DNA of 64,000 nt from Daejeonella lutea (lineage in GTDB: Bacteria; Bacteroidota; Bacteroidia; Sphingobacteriales; Sphingobacteriaceae): positions 1 to 64,000 of the forward strand of contig NZ_FUYR01000006.1 of NCBI RefSeq assembly GCF_900168015.1, given 5' to 3'. A program made the position numbers and the translations under genes. Below, one piece after another: positions 42,778 to 53,198 of this stretch; position 1 is the first letter of the stretch, and each line of letters begins with the position of its first letter. A model generated the notes under the pieces. That model saw only the letters and a list, made by a program, of their open reading frames with translations. It did not search any database and was not told where the DNA came from.

Positions 42778-44079
42778 TTATCTTGAAATTTCTATTTTAA
42801 CACGTTTATTCTTTAATTTTTCGTTCTTAATAAGCTTTAACGTATTTTCTACTTTCAACCTTCTTACTGCAGCGTAGGAGGAAAAGTCCTGAACTTCAAT
42901 CAATCCAAGTTCATCTTTTTGAAGTTTCCCTTTCTGCAATAAAAGACCGACAATGTCTATTTTGTTTATCTTATCCTTTTTGCCAGCACCAATATACAAC
43001 GTGACCCATTGTGTGTTTTCAGGAACTACACCATTTGGAGAAAGCTCCACCAGTTCGGTCTTGTTGGTTAGGAATGCAGGATTTTCTTCTTCGGTGAGAA
43101 TTACATACGATGTTCCTTTTGCATTCATCCTGGCCGTTCGCCCATTGCGGTGTAAAAATGCTTCTTCATTATGAGGGAGCTGATAATGAACTACATTCTC
43201 AATCTCTGGAATATCCAAACCTCTTGATGCCAGATCGGTTGTTATTAGAATTCTGTAACTTCCATTTCTGAATTTCAACAAAGCCTTTTCCCGATCCTCC
43301 TGCTCCATACCTCCGTGGAAAATTCCATGATCTAAACCCATATCCCATAATACTTCACTGATCCGGTCAACAGCCTCGCGGTGATTGCAAAAGACTAACG
43401 TTGCCTTATCCCCTATCTTACATATTAGGGAGAAAAGAGTATCAACCTTGTCGGCTGCTTCCGAAACTACTTTCCTTATTTTAAGATCAGGGATAACTGT
43501 CTTATCCATTAAGAAATCCACTTCAACCTGCTTTTGCATTCCTGCAAAGGATGGGATTTCCTGCATTTTTGTAGCGGAAGTAAGTATCCGGTGCCTCAAA
43601 TTTTTCATTCGCCGAATAATGAATTCCATATCCTCGGCAAAACCAAATTCCAGGGCTTTATCAAATTCGTCAAGCACAAGGGAGTGCACTGAATCTGGAT
43701 TAAGGTTCTCGTTACGTAGGTGATATGCAATGCGTCCTGGTGTTCCGATTAAGACAGCCGGGGGCTGAACAAGATTATTTTTCTCGGTCTTAACCGGATG
43801 TCCTCCATAACAACAATTAACCTTAAAACCAGTGGCCATGGTTTTGAATACCTGCTCAATTTGAAGAGCAAGTTCCCGTGACGGAACCAGCATCATAGCT
43901 TGTACACCGGATATATCCACGTTTAAGTTCGAAAGTATTGGCAGAAGAAAGGCAATTGTTTTTCCGGATCCTGTTGGTGAGAGAAGAATTATATCGTTTT
44001 TTGAGGCAGCTTTAATTGCCGCCCGCTGCATCTCATTGAGTTCAGCAATCTTTAGATTTCTCAAAAATTTCTCTACCAT
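42778..44079 (-). CDS. DEAD-box RNA helicase (DbpA-like)
   Basis: A 433-residue helicase. Motifs: Q-motif region LNEMQRAAI, Walker A SPTGSGKT, PSRELALQ, TPGRI, DEFD (in place of DEAD, residue block VLDEFDKAL), SAT, and the C-lobe ITTDLASRGLDIP and HRNGRTARM. The C-terminal 75 residues (VTLYIGAGKKDKINKIDIVGLLLQKG) match the DbpA RNA-binding RRM that targets 23S rRNA helix 92. ATG 44079 fits family length and the -7 box; the frame is open to 44112 but that lies upstream of the promoter. Confidence 0.92.
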   Translation of the reverse strand: MVEKFLRNLKIAELNEMQRAAIKAASKNDIILLSPTGSGKTIAFLLPILSNLNVDISGVQAMMLVPSRELALQIEQVFKTMATGFKVNCCYGGHPVKTEKNNLVQPPAVLIGTPGRIAYHLRNENLNPDSVHSLVLDEFDKALEFGFAEDMEFIIRRMKNLRHRILTSATKMQEIPSFAGMQKQVEVDFLMDKTVIPDLKIRKVVSEAADKVDTLFSLICKIGDKATLVFCNHREAVDRISEVLWDMGLDHGIFHGGMEQEDREKALLKFRNGSYRILITTDLASRGLDIPEIENVVHYQLPHNEEAFLHRNGRTARMNAKGTSYVILTEEENPAFLTNKTELVELSPNGVVPENTQWVTLYIGAGKKDKINKIDIVGLLLQKGKLQKDELGLIEVQDFSSYAAVRRLKVENTLKLIKNEKLKNKRVKIEISR

Positions 44080-44083
44080 AAGG

Positions 44084-44091
44084 CAAAGGTA
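44084..44091 (-). promoter_or_regulatory. -7 promoter box of the DEAD-box helicase gene
   Basis: On the minus strand it reads TACCTTTG, 4 bases before the ATG at 44079 (leaderless layout). Confidence 0.5.
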
Positions 44092-44166
44092 GTCGCTTAA
44101 AATCGAATACATTTTATTTATTTTCGCTCACTGAAAAACAAACCTCAAATACTTACGTTTTCAAAC

Positions 44167-45042
44167 ATGATCAAAAGAATATTCCCTCTGTTTCTTGCCG
44201 CAGCCGTTCTTATTTCCGCCTGCCAATCTAACTCAAAATCGAAATCAAATGCCGATAGCCTCAATGTTGAGACTGTTGATGAACCTGCCATACAGGATGA
44301 AAACACGGAAGCAACTGCCCCGCAACAAAACGGAAAAGTTGCAAGTGCGGCTGAGATACTTGCCAGGCCGCAGGTGCCAATCCTTTGTTATCACCAGATC
44401 AGGAACTGGACGGCATCAGATGGAAAAGTTGGCAAGGATTATATAGTGCCAACGGCTGAATTTAAGTCTCAAATGAAAATGCTTGCTGACAGTGGGTATA
44501 ACACGATTCTTCCGGATCAATTATACAACTACCTCGCCTATGGAGCTAAATTGCCAAAAAAGCCTATAATGCTAACATTTGATGATACCAAGCTGGATCA
44601 ATGGACTGTCGCCATCCCAGAAATGAAAAAATATGGCTTCAAAGGCGTTTTTTTTATTATGACTGTATCGCTTGGAAGACCAAACTATCTCAGCAAAGAT
44701 CAGGTAAAGCAAATGTCTGATGCAGGTCACGTAATTGGATCGCATACATACGATCATCAGAATGTGAAGAAATATCAAGGCGAAGACTGGGTGACGCAAA
44801 TCGAAAAACCTACAAAAACTTTAAAGGAAGTGACTGGAAAAGACATAAAATATTTTGCTTATCCGTTTGGCTTATGGAATAAAGAAGCAATTCCCGAGTT
44901 AAAGAAGAGAGGATTCAGTTCCGCCTTTATTCTTGCTGAAAAAAGAGATGAAAATGACCCTCTTTTTACTGTTCGCAGGATTATTGCCAGCGGTTACTGG
45001 AACACAAAAACACTGCATAACAGTATTGTTAAAAGTTTTTAA
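44167..45042 (+). CDS. Polysaccharide deacetylase-family lipoprotein
   Basis: A 291-residue protein. The N-terminus MIKRIFPLFLAAAVLISAC is a lipoprotein signal (Cys19), then a Ser/Asn-rich linker to about 65, then a NodB/CE4 domain: VPILCYHQI, IMLTFDDTK (TFDD metal motif), GHVIGSHTYDH (SH-x3-DH) and YFAYPFGLWN. It would remove acetyl groups from a cell-wall or surface glycan (family knowledge) and acts at the membrane facing the periplasm. It is followed by the DUF2911 gene in the same direction, 72 bases apart. Confidence 0.87.
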   Translation: MIKRIFPLFLAAAVLISACQSNSKSKSNADSLNVETVDEPAIQDENTEATAPQQNGKVASAAEILARPQVPILCYHQIRNWTASDGKVGKDYIVPTAEFKSQMKMLADSGYNTILPDQLYNYLAYGAKLPKKPIMLTFDDTKLDQWTVAIPEMKKYGFKGVFFIMTVSLGRPNYLSKDQVKQMSDAGHVIGSHTYDHQNVKKYQGEDWVTQIEKPTKTLKEVTGKDIKYFAYPFGLWNKEAIPELKKRGFSSAFILAEKRDENDPLFTVRRIIASGYWNTKTLHNSIVKSF

Positions 45043-45114
45043 TCAGGTAACAATTTAGTTCAACATCTATCTCATTATCCAAATCAGTTATATTAGTTTA
45101 TTAAAAACCCAATT

Positions 45115-45627
45115 ATGAAAAGAATATTCATTTTAGCACTTATCACCGGACTTATCACAAGTTTTAATGCATCTGCACAGCAGGATAAAAGCAAAAGGCC
45201 TAGTCCGCCGGCAAAGGTTTCTCAAACTCTCGCCTCTGGTGCAACCATTTCCATTGATTACAGTCAACCATCAGTAAAAGGTCGTTCTATGGACGTTCTT
45301 ACTCCCGCTGGTAAAGTTTGGCGCACTGGAGCTAACGAAGCGACGATTTTTGAAACTTCAAAGGATGTAAAGGTTGAAGGAAAAACGCTTCCTGCCGGAA
45401 AGTATAGTGTCTATAGTATTCCCGGTGAAAAAGAATGGACAATAATTTTCAACAAGACATGGAATCAGTGGGGAACTATCTACAAAGCTGAAGAAGATGT
45501 ACTGCGTGTAAATGTAAAACCAGGAAAGGCAGAAAAGTTTACGGAGATGTTGACATTCGATATTGAGAAAGATGGAGATGTATCACTTAACTGGGCAAAC
45601 ACAGAAGTTGAATTTAAGGTTCAATAA
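45115..45627 (+). CDS. DUF2911 exported protein
   Basis: A 170-residue protein with a signal peptide (ends near SAQQ, 22-23). The rest is DUF2911: PPAKVSQTLASGATISIDYSQPSVKGR, VWRTGANEATIFETSKDVKVEGKTLPAGKYSVYSIPG and EWTIIFNKTWNQWGTI. Function unknown; the family is common in Bacteroidetes. A strong terminator follows at 45648-45678. Confidence 0.88.
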   Translation: MKRIFILALITGLITSFNASAQQDKSKRPSPPAKVSQTLASGATISIDYSQPSVKGRSMDVLTPAGKVWRTGANEATIFETSKDVKVEGKTLPAGKYSVYSIPGEKEWTIIFNKTWNQWGTIYKAEEDVLRVNVKPGKAEKFTEMLTFDIEKDGDVSLNWANTEVEFKVQ

Positions 45628-45647
45628 AAAAAATGATTATATTAGGA

Positions 45648-45678
45648 GGGCTTAGGTTGTGAACTTAAGCCCTTTTTT
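45648..45678 (+). terminator. Terminator of the DUF2911 gene
   Basis: GGGCTTAGGTT (45648-45658) pairs with AACTTAAGCCC (45662-45672), one G-U pair, then six T. Confidence 0.78.
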
Positions 45679-45714
45679 AATGCGTAATTATTTGCTTAAA
45701 TCCTTTCGACCTTT

Positions 45715-46617
45715 ATGAAGCTTAATTGCTATTGTCTTGCTAGTGTCCTTCTTATCATAATCTCAATCACTTCATGCAAATCAGGCCGCGACCACTTAAC
45801 CAAACCCGACGACAAATACCTGAATAACGATTTTAAGCCAGACGAATTTTATCCCGGTGGCCAGGTCGAGCTGACAATTCCTTCATCGGGTTCAAATATG
45901 TATGGGCTTGCTTACACAGCCGACGGTAAAGGCCCTCACCCAACGGTAATCCTGCTCCACGGACTTCCAGGTAATGAACGCAGCCTGGATATGGCACAAA
46001 GCATCCGCCGCGGTGGCTACAATGTTATATATTTCAATTATCGTGGGGCATGGGGCAGCAAAGGAACATTCGGTTTCCAAAATTCAATTGACGATGTGGG
46101 AGCAGTCCTGGATTACATCACAGATTCAGCTAACAGCAGCACACTAAAAGTCGACAAAGAACGAATTGCTTTGTTTGGCCATAGCATGGGAGCCGGATTC
46201 GCATTAATAGCGGGAATGAAAGACCCACGGATAAAAAGCGTTATAGGAGTTTCTGTTTTTAACCCGTTTACACTGCTGCAGGGAGAGGGTGCCGAAGGAA
46301 ACCTCCGGGGCTTGAAAGAATATCTTCTGACGCTTGGTATGCTGAATTGTGACCCTAACAAATTTCTTACAGACATCCTCAATAATCTTGATAAATACAA
46401 TATTGAATCAATGATTTCCAAAACCCGCAAACCCGTATTGGTTATTGATGAGCATATGAATAATCAGGGCTTCACGAAGTTCAACAAGAAAAAAGATTTT
46501 ACTTATAAGATCTGGAATACTGACCATGCTTTTTCAAATCGTCGTATAGCCCTCACAACAGAGGCTAAAAATTGGTTTGATAAAACCATACCTCGTCTGG
46601 AGACTCCCGAGGACTAG
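45715..46617 (+). CDS. Alpha/beta hydrolase lipoprotein
   Basis: A 300-residue protein starting with a lipoprotein signal (Cys near 21 in ISITSC). The hydrolase core has VILLHGLPGNERSLD, the nucleophile elbow IALFGHSMGAGFAL (Ser), and a late His/Asp region (DHAFSNRRI). It resembles dienelactone hydrolase/peptidase-type serine hydrolases; the substrate is unknown. The stop touches the stop of the convergent Gre-like gene with no gap (TAG next to CTA). Confidence 0.85.
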   Translation: MKLNCYCLASVLLIIISITSCKSGRDHLTKPDDKYLNNDFKPDEFYPGGQVELTIPSSGSNMYGLAYTADGKGPHPTVILLHGLPGNERSLDMAQSIRRGGYNVIYFNYRGAWGSKGTFGFQNSIDDVGAVLDYITDSANSSTLKVDKERIALFGHSMGAGFALIAGMKDPRIKSVIGVSVFNPFTLLQGEGAEGNLRGLKEYLLTLGMLNCDPNKFLTDILNNLDKYNIESMISKTRKPVLVIDEHMNNQGFTKFNKKKDFTYKIWNTDHAFSNRRIALTTEAKNWFDKTIPRLETPED

Positions 46618-47070
46618 CTATTCCACCCTTTCTATCCGGAAGGATTTGCCATTGAAATCAAATTCAAAGCCGATAGTCTGTTTCATCAGCTTAACACCAA
46701 TGGGTGAGACTGAAGAAACAGCAAAATAGTGGCAGTCATCTACTGAAATCTGCCCCCTACTAATACTAATATAGAACTTACCAAAGTTGGTGCTTACCAG
46801 GCTGCCGTTTTGAACTATTAGAGTTGGTTTTGAAGGATCAATCTGTTCGAGTACGAGTCTTAGCTTTTGTGATTCTTCCAATTGCTTCCTGTTCCGATCG
46901 ATCTCCTGCTGCATCATTTCCCTTCCAGTCTCATACTTATCTCCTGCGCTGCTTTTGGTGTCATCGTTGGCTGACTCACGGGCTGCGGTAATTGCTTGCT
47001 GTGAACTCGCAATCCGATCGTCCACATAATCCATGCAAATTCGGTGAAGTTTTTCTTTAATGTCGGACAT
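46618..47070 (-). CDS. Gre-like protein (GreA/GreB C-terminal domain, often mislabelled 3-oxoacyl-ACP synthase)
   Basis: A 150-residue protein. An N-terminal coiled coil (DYVDDRIASSQQAITAARES to about 70) is followed by a small beta domain (FGKFYISISRGQISVDDCHYFAVSSVSPIGVKLMKQTIGFEFDFNGKSFRIERV) with the GreA/GreB C-terminal look, including SPIG. It may bind RNA polymerase as a secondary-channel factor, but the acidic tip of true Gre factors is not evident. Convergent with the hydrolase, stops adjacent. Confidence 0.68.
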   Translation of the reverse strand: MSDIKEKLHRICMDYVDDRIASSQQAITAARESANDDTKSSAGDKYETGREMMQQEIDRNRKQLEESQKLRLVLEQIDPSKPTLIVQNGSLVSTNFGKFYISISRGQISVDDCHYFAVSSVSPIGVKLMKQTIGFEFDFNGKSFRIERVE

Positions 47071-47123
47071 TAGGCAAAGAAGCGTAATTAAAAAGACTAT
47101 TGCACACTACAATAAGAGAATTG

Positions 47124-47675
47124 TTAAGACTTAATTTTTTTCCTAGAAAACTTTGCTAAAATTCTTCGTCCACGACTTTGGAGTGCCGCGGATCCGTTCT
47201 GAAGCTGAAACTCGATTTGTGCCCGAAGCTCGTCTGCAATCCATTCATTCTTATCTTTGAAATTGTAAAGGATATCCATACAGTTCACCTTAACCGCTAC
47301 TGGAGTTTGTGGCTCGATCAGCCACTCAAACGTGATTCCCACAACAGCTTCCGCTTTATCCTCCGGGAGGACAATTTTTCCATCATAGCTATGCGTAAGC
47401 CCCATTAATATCTTTGTAAAATGGCGTTGCACGCCATGATTTGCCAACTTTAAATAAGTGTCAATAAATTTGGTGATATGGGGATTTAGTGCTGTCGTAT
47501 CCAGCTCTGTAATTGCTTCCAGGATCCAGGCTGCCCGAAAAGCTACCTCATAATTTTGATAAGCACACAATTTTAAAACTTCATCCGCTTTAGCACGATG
47601 TTTCTGAGCAAAGGATATTACTGATTTTTTACCGATCGGCTTGGATAGCTCTTCTATTAAAAATGACTTTTTCAT
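47124..47675 (-). CDS. HEAT-like repeat protein, unknown function
   Basis: A 183-residue all-helical protein with alternating amphipathic helices (for example NYEVAFRAAWILEAIT and NHGVQRHFTKILMGLTHSYDG) that looks like HEAT/ARM-type solenoid. It has no signal or membrane segment and ends in a basic KFSRKKIKS. Stands alone. No characterised family recognised. Confidence 0.7.
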   Translation of the reverse strand: MKKSFLIEELSKPIGKKSVISFAQKHRAKADEVLKLCAYQNYEVAFRAAWILEAITELDTTALNPHITKFIDTYLKLANHGVQRHFTKILMGLTHSYDGKIVLPEDKAEAVVGITFEWLIEPQTPVAVKVNCMDILYNFKDKNEWIADELRAQIEFQLQNGSAALQSRGRRILAKFSRKKIKS

Positions 47676-47742
47676 GTTTAAAAATCAGCTGATTGGCGAA
47701 ACACAGATTGCGCCAATACTTTCAACTCCCCTTGTAATTCCG

Positions 47743-47750
47743 TACCTTTG
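47743..47750 (+). promoter_or_regulatory. -7 promoter box of the ABC-F gene
   Basis: TACCTTTG lies 16 bases before ATG 47767; TTTC at 47720-47723 gives a 19-base spacer for a weak -33 box. Confidence 0.45.
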
Positions 47751-47763
47751 CACTTTATTTTGA

Positions 47764-49395
<1,632 letters not shown>

Positions 49396-49429
49396 TTTAA
49401 AAATCTAGAAACACTCGTTATAACTCCAT

Positions 49430-49466
49430 AAAAAAAGCCGCTGACGATCGTCAGCGGCTTTTTTTT
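49430..49466. terminator. Palindromic bidirectional terminator
   Basis: GCCGCTGACGA (49437-49447) is followed directly by its exact complement (49448-49458) centred on CGATCG, with A-run before and T-run after; it ends the ABC-F gene and the convergent hexosaminidase gene. Confidence 0.8.
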
Positions 49467-49481
49467 ATGAGTCAGTTAGTC

Positions 49482-51392
49482 TTAAAGTCGAGCTCTGGTC
49501 TTCAACTCAGAAATCGGCATTGTAAGCATCCTCCCTACTGGTTTTCCATTCTTATACGTTATCAATTTCATCTGAAACGCATCAATTGGTGCGATTAGCG
49601 GCGTTGTGTATTTCGGATAGAACTTGTCCGGGAACGAATTATCAAAGCTGTAATAAATATCAAGTCCAGAAACCTCGGTGCTCAATTCAATTTTCAATCG
49701 ATTATCTGGAGTTTTACTAGCTTTAAATATTGGATCGTATACACTTGGAGCATATTTGATTTCAGCAAGATCCAGACGCTTAAAATGACTCTCAACCCGG
49801 TTAAAGAAATCAGGCCAGTTCTTTTTGTTTTTTGGTGACCAAACAGATTCCGCAATTGCAAAGCCCCTTGGCCATGTCATATACTCAGCCTGACGTATAT
49901 TATAAATTTGTTCAGTCCACAAGTTGGCCTGTCCACCCTTGATATATTGCGGGTCCACTCCGTCGGGAACAGGCTCAAACTCATAGGATTTATTTAGGCG
50001 TAGTGATGCATACACTTTTGGTTCGGAGATCACATCAGATTGCATATAATCAAGGTAGGCAAACGTTGTGGGACTCATCACGACCTGATGCTTGTTATGA
50101 GCGGCTTCAATTCCGTATTTCATCCCTCTCCAGCTCATCACCGCTGTCGACTGACTAACACCTCCCTCCAAAACCTCATCCCAAGCCATTAGTTTTTTAC
50201 CTTTTGACTCAACGATCTTTTCTACTCGCTTTGTAAAATAACCCTGTACCTCCTTTATATCTTTCATTCCTTCGCGGACCATTAAGGCTTTCACTTGCTC
50301 ATTATTTTGCCAGTAATTGATCGGCGCTTCGTCACCTCCCAGGTGGATATATTCAAAAGGAAACAACTTTGCGATCTGTGATAAAACAGTATCCATAAAC
50401 ACATACGCTTTTTCATTGGCTGGGCACAATGTATTATCAATCAGCGCCTTTGGCGGAGCACCACCAGACCAGTCCATTATCTTCTCACCCGACCGTGGTT
50501 TGTAATTTACAGCTTCAGGAGTACATGAAAGATCAGGATAGGCTGCAATCGCTGCCAGGCTATGACCGGGTACATCGATCTCCGGCATAATATCTATAAA
50601 CCGTTCTTTGGCATATTTTATTAGCTCTTTGATATCTTCCTGAGTATAAAAGCCTCCGTAATCACGGGCTTCATTTGGTGTAGGTGGAATAAAATCGCCA
50701 AAGGTTCCGGTCCTGTTCACCCGCCACGCACCTACTTCGGTAAGCCTCGGAAGACCTTTAATTTCAATTCTCCATCCCTCATCATCTGTTAAATGCAGAT
50801 GCAGCAGATTATATTTATACCGCGACATTGCGTCGATGTACTGCTTGACTTCAGCCTTCGTGAAAAAATGACGGGCTACGTCAAACATAAGTCCCCTCCA
50901 CCCTAATTTAGGATAATCTGTTATCTCTGCCACTGGAATCAACCAGCTTGCTCTATTTACCTGAACCTTACTTTCTATTTCCTCAGGAAAAAGCTGAATT
51001 AGACTTTGAGCGCCGTAAAATAGTCCTGCTGCCTTATTTGCTTTAATAACAATGTGCGTAGGTGTTACCGATAAATTATAACCCTCATTCCCCAATCTCG
51101 AATCGGGTTGTGTATTAAGTTGAAGCTTGATAGTTGGTGCAGGGGATGAGGTGACTGAAATTACCCTGTAGCCAGTGGACTCTGACAATCTTTCTCGAAG
51201 CATAGCAACAGTATGTGTTAGTTCAGGCATTTCGGCCGCCTGAATTACAACACTTTTAGGTAGCGCAAAATGGCCAGTCCCTTTCACAATAGAAACGGGT
51301 TGAGGAATTATCGATATCACACCATCAGATGATTGACTATATGCCCCAACTGAGAGCAGCAAAAAACATAAGACCTGGAAAGTAATTTTCAT
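49482..51392 (-). CDS. Beta-N-acetylhexosaminidase, GH20
   Basis: A 636-residue exported enzyme that removes terminal GlcNAc/GalNAc. The signal peptide ends near GAYSQ (about 20). An N-terminal GH20b domain (about 25-150) precedes the catalytic barrel with GWRGLMFDVARHFF, LHLHLTDDEGWRIEI, DIMPEIDVPGHSLAAI, YIHLGGDEAPINYW (catalytic Asp-Glu), LMAWDEVLEGG and GGQANLWTEQ. A C-terminal beta domain ends the protein. It would work in periplasm or at the surface on chitin, mucin or murein fragments. Confidence 0.95.
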   Translation of the reverse strand: MKITFQVLCFLLLSVGAYSQSSDGVISIIPQPVSIVKGTGHFALPKSVVIQAAEMPELTHTVAMLRERLSESTGYRVISVTSSPAPTIKLQLNTQPDSRLGNEGYNLSVTPTHIVIKANKAAGLFYGAQSLIQLFPEEIESKVQVNRASWLIPVAEITDYPKLGWRGLMFDVARHFFTKAEVKQYIDAMSRYKYNLLHLHLTDDEGWRIEIKGLPRLTEVGAWRVNRTGTFGDFIPPTPNEARDYGGFYTQEDIKELIKYAKERFIDIMPEIDVPGHSLAAIAAYPDLSCTPEAVNYKPRSGEKIMDWSGGAPPKALIDNTLCPANEKAYVFMDTVLSQIAKLFPFEYIHLGGDEAPINYWQNNEQVKALMVREGMKDIKEVQGYFTKRVEKIVESKGKKLMAWDEVLEGGVSQSTAVMSWRGMKYGIEAAHNKHQVVMSPTTFAYLDYMQSDVISEPKVYASLRLNKSYEFEPVPDGVDPQYIKGGQANLWTEQIYNIRQAEYMTWPRGFAIAESVWSPKNKKNWPDFFNRVESHFKRLDLAEIKYAPSVYDPIFKASKTPDNRLKIELSTEVSGLDIYYSFDNSFPDKFYPKYTTPLIAPIDAFQMKLITYKNGKPVGRMLTMPISELKTRARL

Positions 51393-51483
51393 AAAGTTAT
51401 TTGTGGGTTAATGTGGCAATTTATGCATTTAACGGGAGATATCAAGTCATGAACCGGAATTCAGGGCAATTTGAAAACAAAAA

Positions 51484-51506
51484 CAGCTTCCCCTTTGGAG
51501 AAGCTG
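51484..51506 (-). terminator. Terminator of the PepSY-like lipoprotein gene
   Basis: CAGCTTC (51484-51490) pairs with GAAGCTG (51500-51506); on the minus strand TTTTTGTTTT follows. Confidence 0.65.
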
Positions 51507-51527
51507 CTTAAATAAAAAGACCCTTGT

Positions 51528-52442
51528 CTATCGGATTGCCAAAACCGAAACAAATTGTCCATTAGCATCAAAATGAACTGCATACTTAGTCAAATTCGCA
51601 TCGATAAGCACTAAATAGCCTTTAATTATGTTATTGGATTTTATCTCAAAAGCTTTCTTAAATACATAATTAGGATAAGTTGTACTTAAATATAACGTGG
51701 CAGAAGCCGGCAGAACACTTGCCTCAATCGACCTGCCTTTAGCAGGGAATGCAGGCAGTTGAATTCGTTTAATGAACGCTGAAGACGAAGAGAAAGCTGT
51801 TGCAAAATAGTTCACATTTTTACTGATTACAATAACGCTCTGATCTTTATTCACAAATGCATGAAGCAATGTATCGCCAGAATAGGTCGCAGTCAAATAG
51901 CTTTTAATCGCAGTCGGCAGGGTGCTTAATGCTAAGGTATCCCTTTGTTTACCATCACGATTGTCAAAACAACCGCCTGCGTGAAACCCTTTACCTTTAA
52001 GACTTTTTCCTTCTCGAATTTCAAGAACCTTTACAAATGCCCCGGATGCGTCGAATTTTATTGCAACAGGTTTTCCGTTAAACTCGATTCCAACAGCAAA
52101 TCCTGCTACTGAAGCCGTTGTTTTGTCTGCTATCTGGAAGGCTTTGGAGAAAGTGTAACCCGGATAATTTGCTGTCAGATAGGTGGCGATTGCGGATGGA
52201 AGGGCAGAGAATTCAACTGCAACTTTCTTGTCGCCTTTCTTGCATACATCCATTGCATACAAACTATCCGTCGCACCCTTAGCCCCCGTCACTGCGGCAG
52301 TACTACTGATTGTTACAGCGGTAAGTTTTAAATTGGCTAATTCTTCATCGCCCCTAATATTTTCTTTCTCGCAGGAAGTCATTCCCAGTAAAGCTATGCT
52401 CAGAATAAGTACAGCATTTTTTAAGTGTGTGTTTGTTTTCAT
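51528..52442 (-). CDS. Lipoprotein with three PepSY-like (DUF2874) repeats
   Basis: A 304-residue protein with a lipoprotein signal (Cys24 in MTSC). Three units repeat the pattern LPxAIxxYLTxxYPG-x-FxKAFxI: at about residues 80-103, 176-199 and 242-266 (LPSAIATYLTANYPGYTFSKAF; LPTAIKSYLTATYSGDTLLHAF; LPASATLYLSTTYPNYVFKKAF). This is the PepSY-like fold of DUF2874; it has no catalytic residues. It may act as an inhibitor or binding protein in the periplasm. Confidence 0.82.
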   Translation of the reverse strand: MKTNTHLKNAVLILSIALLGMTSCEKENIRGDEELANLKLTAVTISSTAAVTGAKGATDSLYAMDVCKKGDKKVAVEFSALPSAIATYLTANYPGYTFSKAFQIADKTTASVAGFAVGIEFNGKPVAIKFDASGAFVKVLEIREGKSLKGKGFHAGGCFDNRDGKQRDTLALSTLPTAIKSYLTATYSGDTLLHAFVNKDQSVIVISKNVNYFATAFSSSSAFIKRIQLPAFPAKGRSIEASVLPASATLYLSTTYPNYVFKKAFEIKSNNIIKGYLVLIDANLTKYAVHFDANGQFVSVLAIR

Positions 52443-52612
52443 CTTGTTTTTAATTTTGAATTGAAATTATTTCGGCAAAATGAAGAACACATGATTTTTT
52501 AGAATTAATTCAGAGGAGGGAAGTCGGAGGTCTGAGTGGCAGGAGACCTATTTTGATATCCAGGAAAAGATGCCGGAAATGCATCCGACTTCTGACCTCA
52601 CACCTCAGCGCA

Positions 52613-52643
52613 CAAAAAAGGGAAACATTAAAATGCTTCCCTT
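52613..52643 (-). terminator. Terminator of slyD
   Basis: On the minus strand AAGGGAAGCAT pairs with ATGTTTCCCTT (one mismatch), followed by TTTT. Centred at about 52630. Confidence 0.65.
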
Positions 52644-52664
52644 CTTCTTTTTGCTTATGACCTT

Positions 52665-53162
52665 TTAGTGTCCGGCATGACCGTCAGCACCATGGGCATG
52701 TCCATGATCGAGCTCTTCAGCTGTAGCTTCGCGCACAGAGATGATTTTTCCAATAAAATGAAGATCCTGTCCCGCCATTGGATGATTTAAATCAACAGTC
52801 ACCGCAGCATCAGACAATGCCGTGACTTTAGCACGAAATTGATTTCCTTCATTATCCTGTAAGGGAAGTACAGATCCTATCTCTGGCTTTTCCATCTCAC
52901 CGAACATGTCTATTGGAAGCTCAGCTACTGCATTCTCATCCTTTACGCCATATGCATCTTCTGCAACAAGATGAAAATCATATGAATCTCCGGCTGCAAG
53001 GCCCTGCAAGTTCTCTTCGAATTTGGGCAACATCATGCCTACGGCATACAGGAATACCAGGGGATTCTGCTCATCTGCCTTTTCAACAAATACTTCCTCA
53101 CCATTCTCTTTGGTGTACAGATCATAAGTCAGCGCTACAACGCTGTTTGGTTGAATGTTCAT
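52665..53162 (-). CDS. slyD: FKBP-type peptidyl-prolyl isomerase, SlyD-like
   Basis: A 165-residue protein. The split FKBP domain (VVALTYDLYTKENGEEVFVEKADEQNPLVFLYAVGMMLPKFEENLQGLAAGD) flanks an insert-in-flap chaperone domain (DFHLVAEDAYGVKDENAVAELP to about 120), then NHPMAGQDLHFIGKI closes the fold. The C-terminus HGHAHGADGHAGH is His-rich and can bind metal, as in SlyD/HypA-linked nickel handling. The symbol is by similarity. Confidence 0.93.
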   Translation of the reverse strand: MNIQPNSVVALTYDLYTKENGEEVFVEKADEQNPLVFLYAVGMMLPKFEENLQGLAAGDSYDFHLVAEDAYGVKDENAVAELPIDMFGEMEKPEIGSVLPLQDNEGNQFRAKVTALSDAAVTVDLNHPMAGQDLHFIGKIISVREATAEELDHGHAHGADGHAGH

Positions 53163-53198
53163 TGTTTTAAAATAATAAGTAATGTGCTGAAAATTGCC

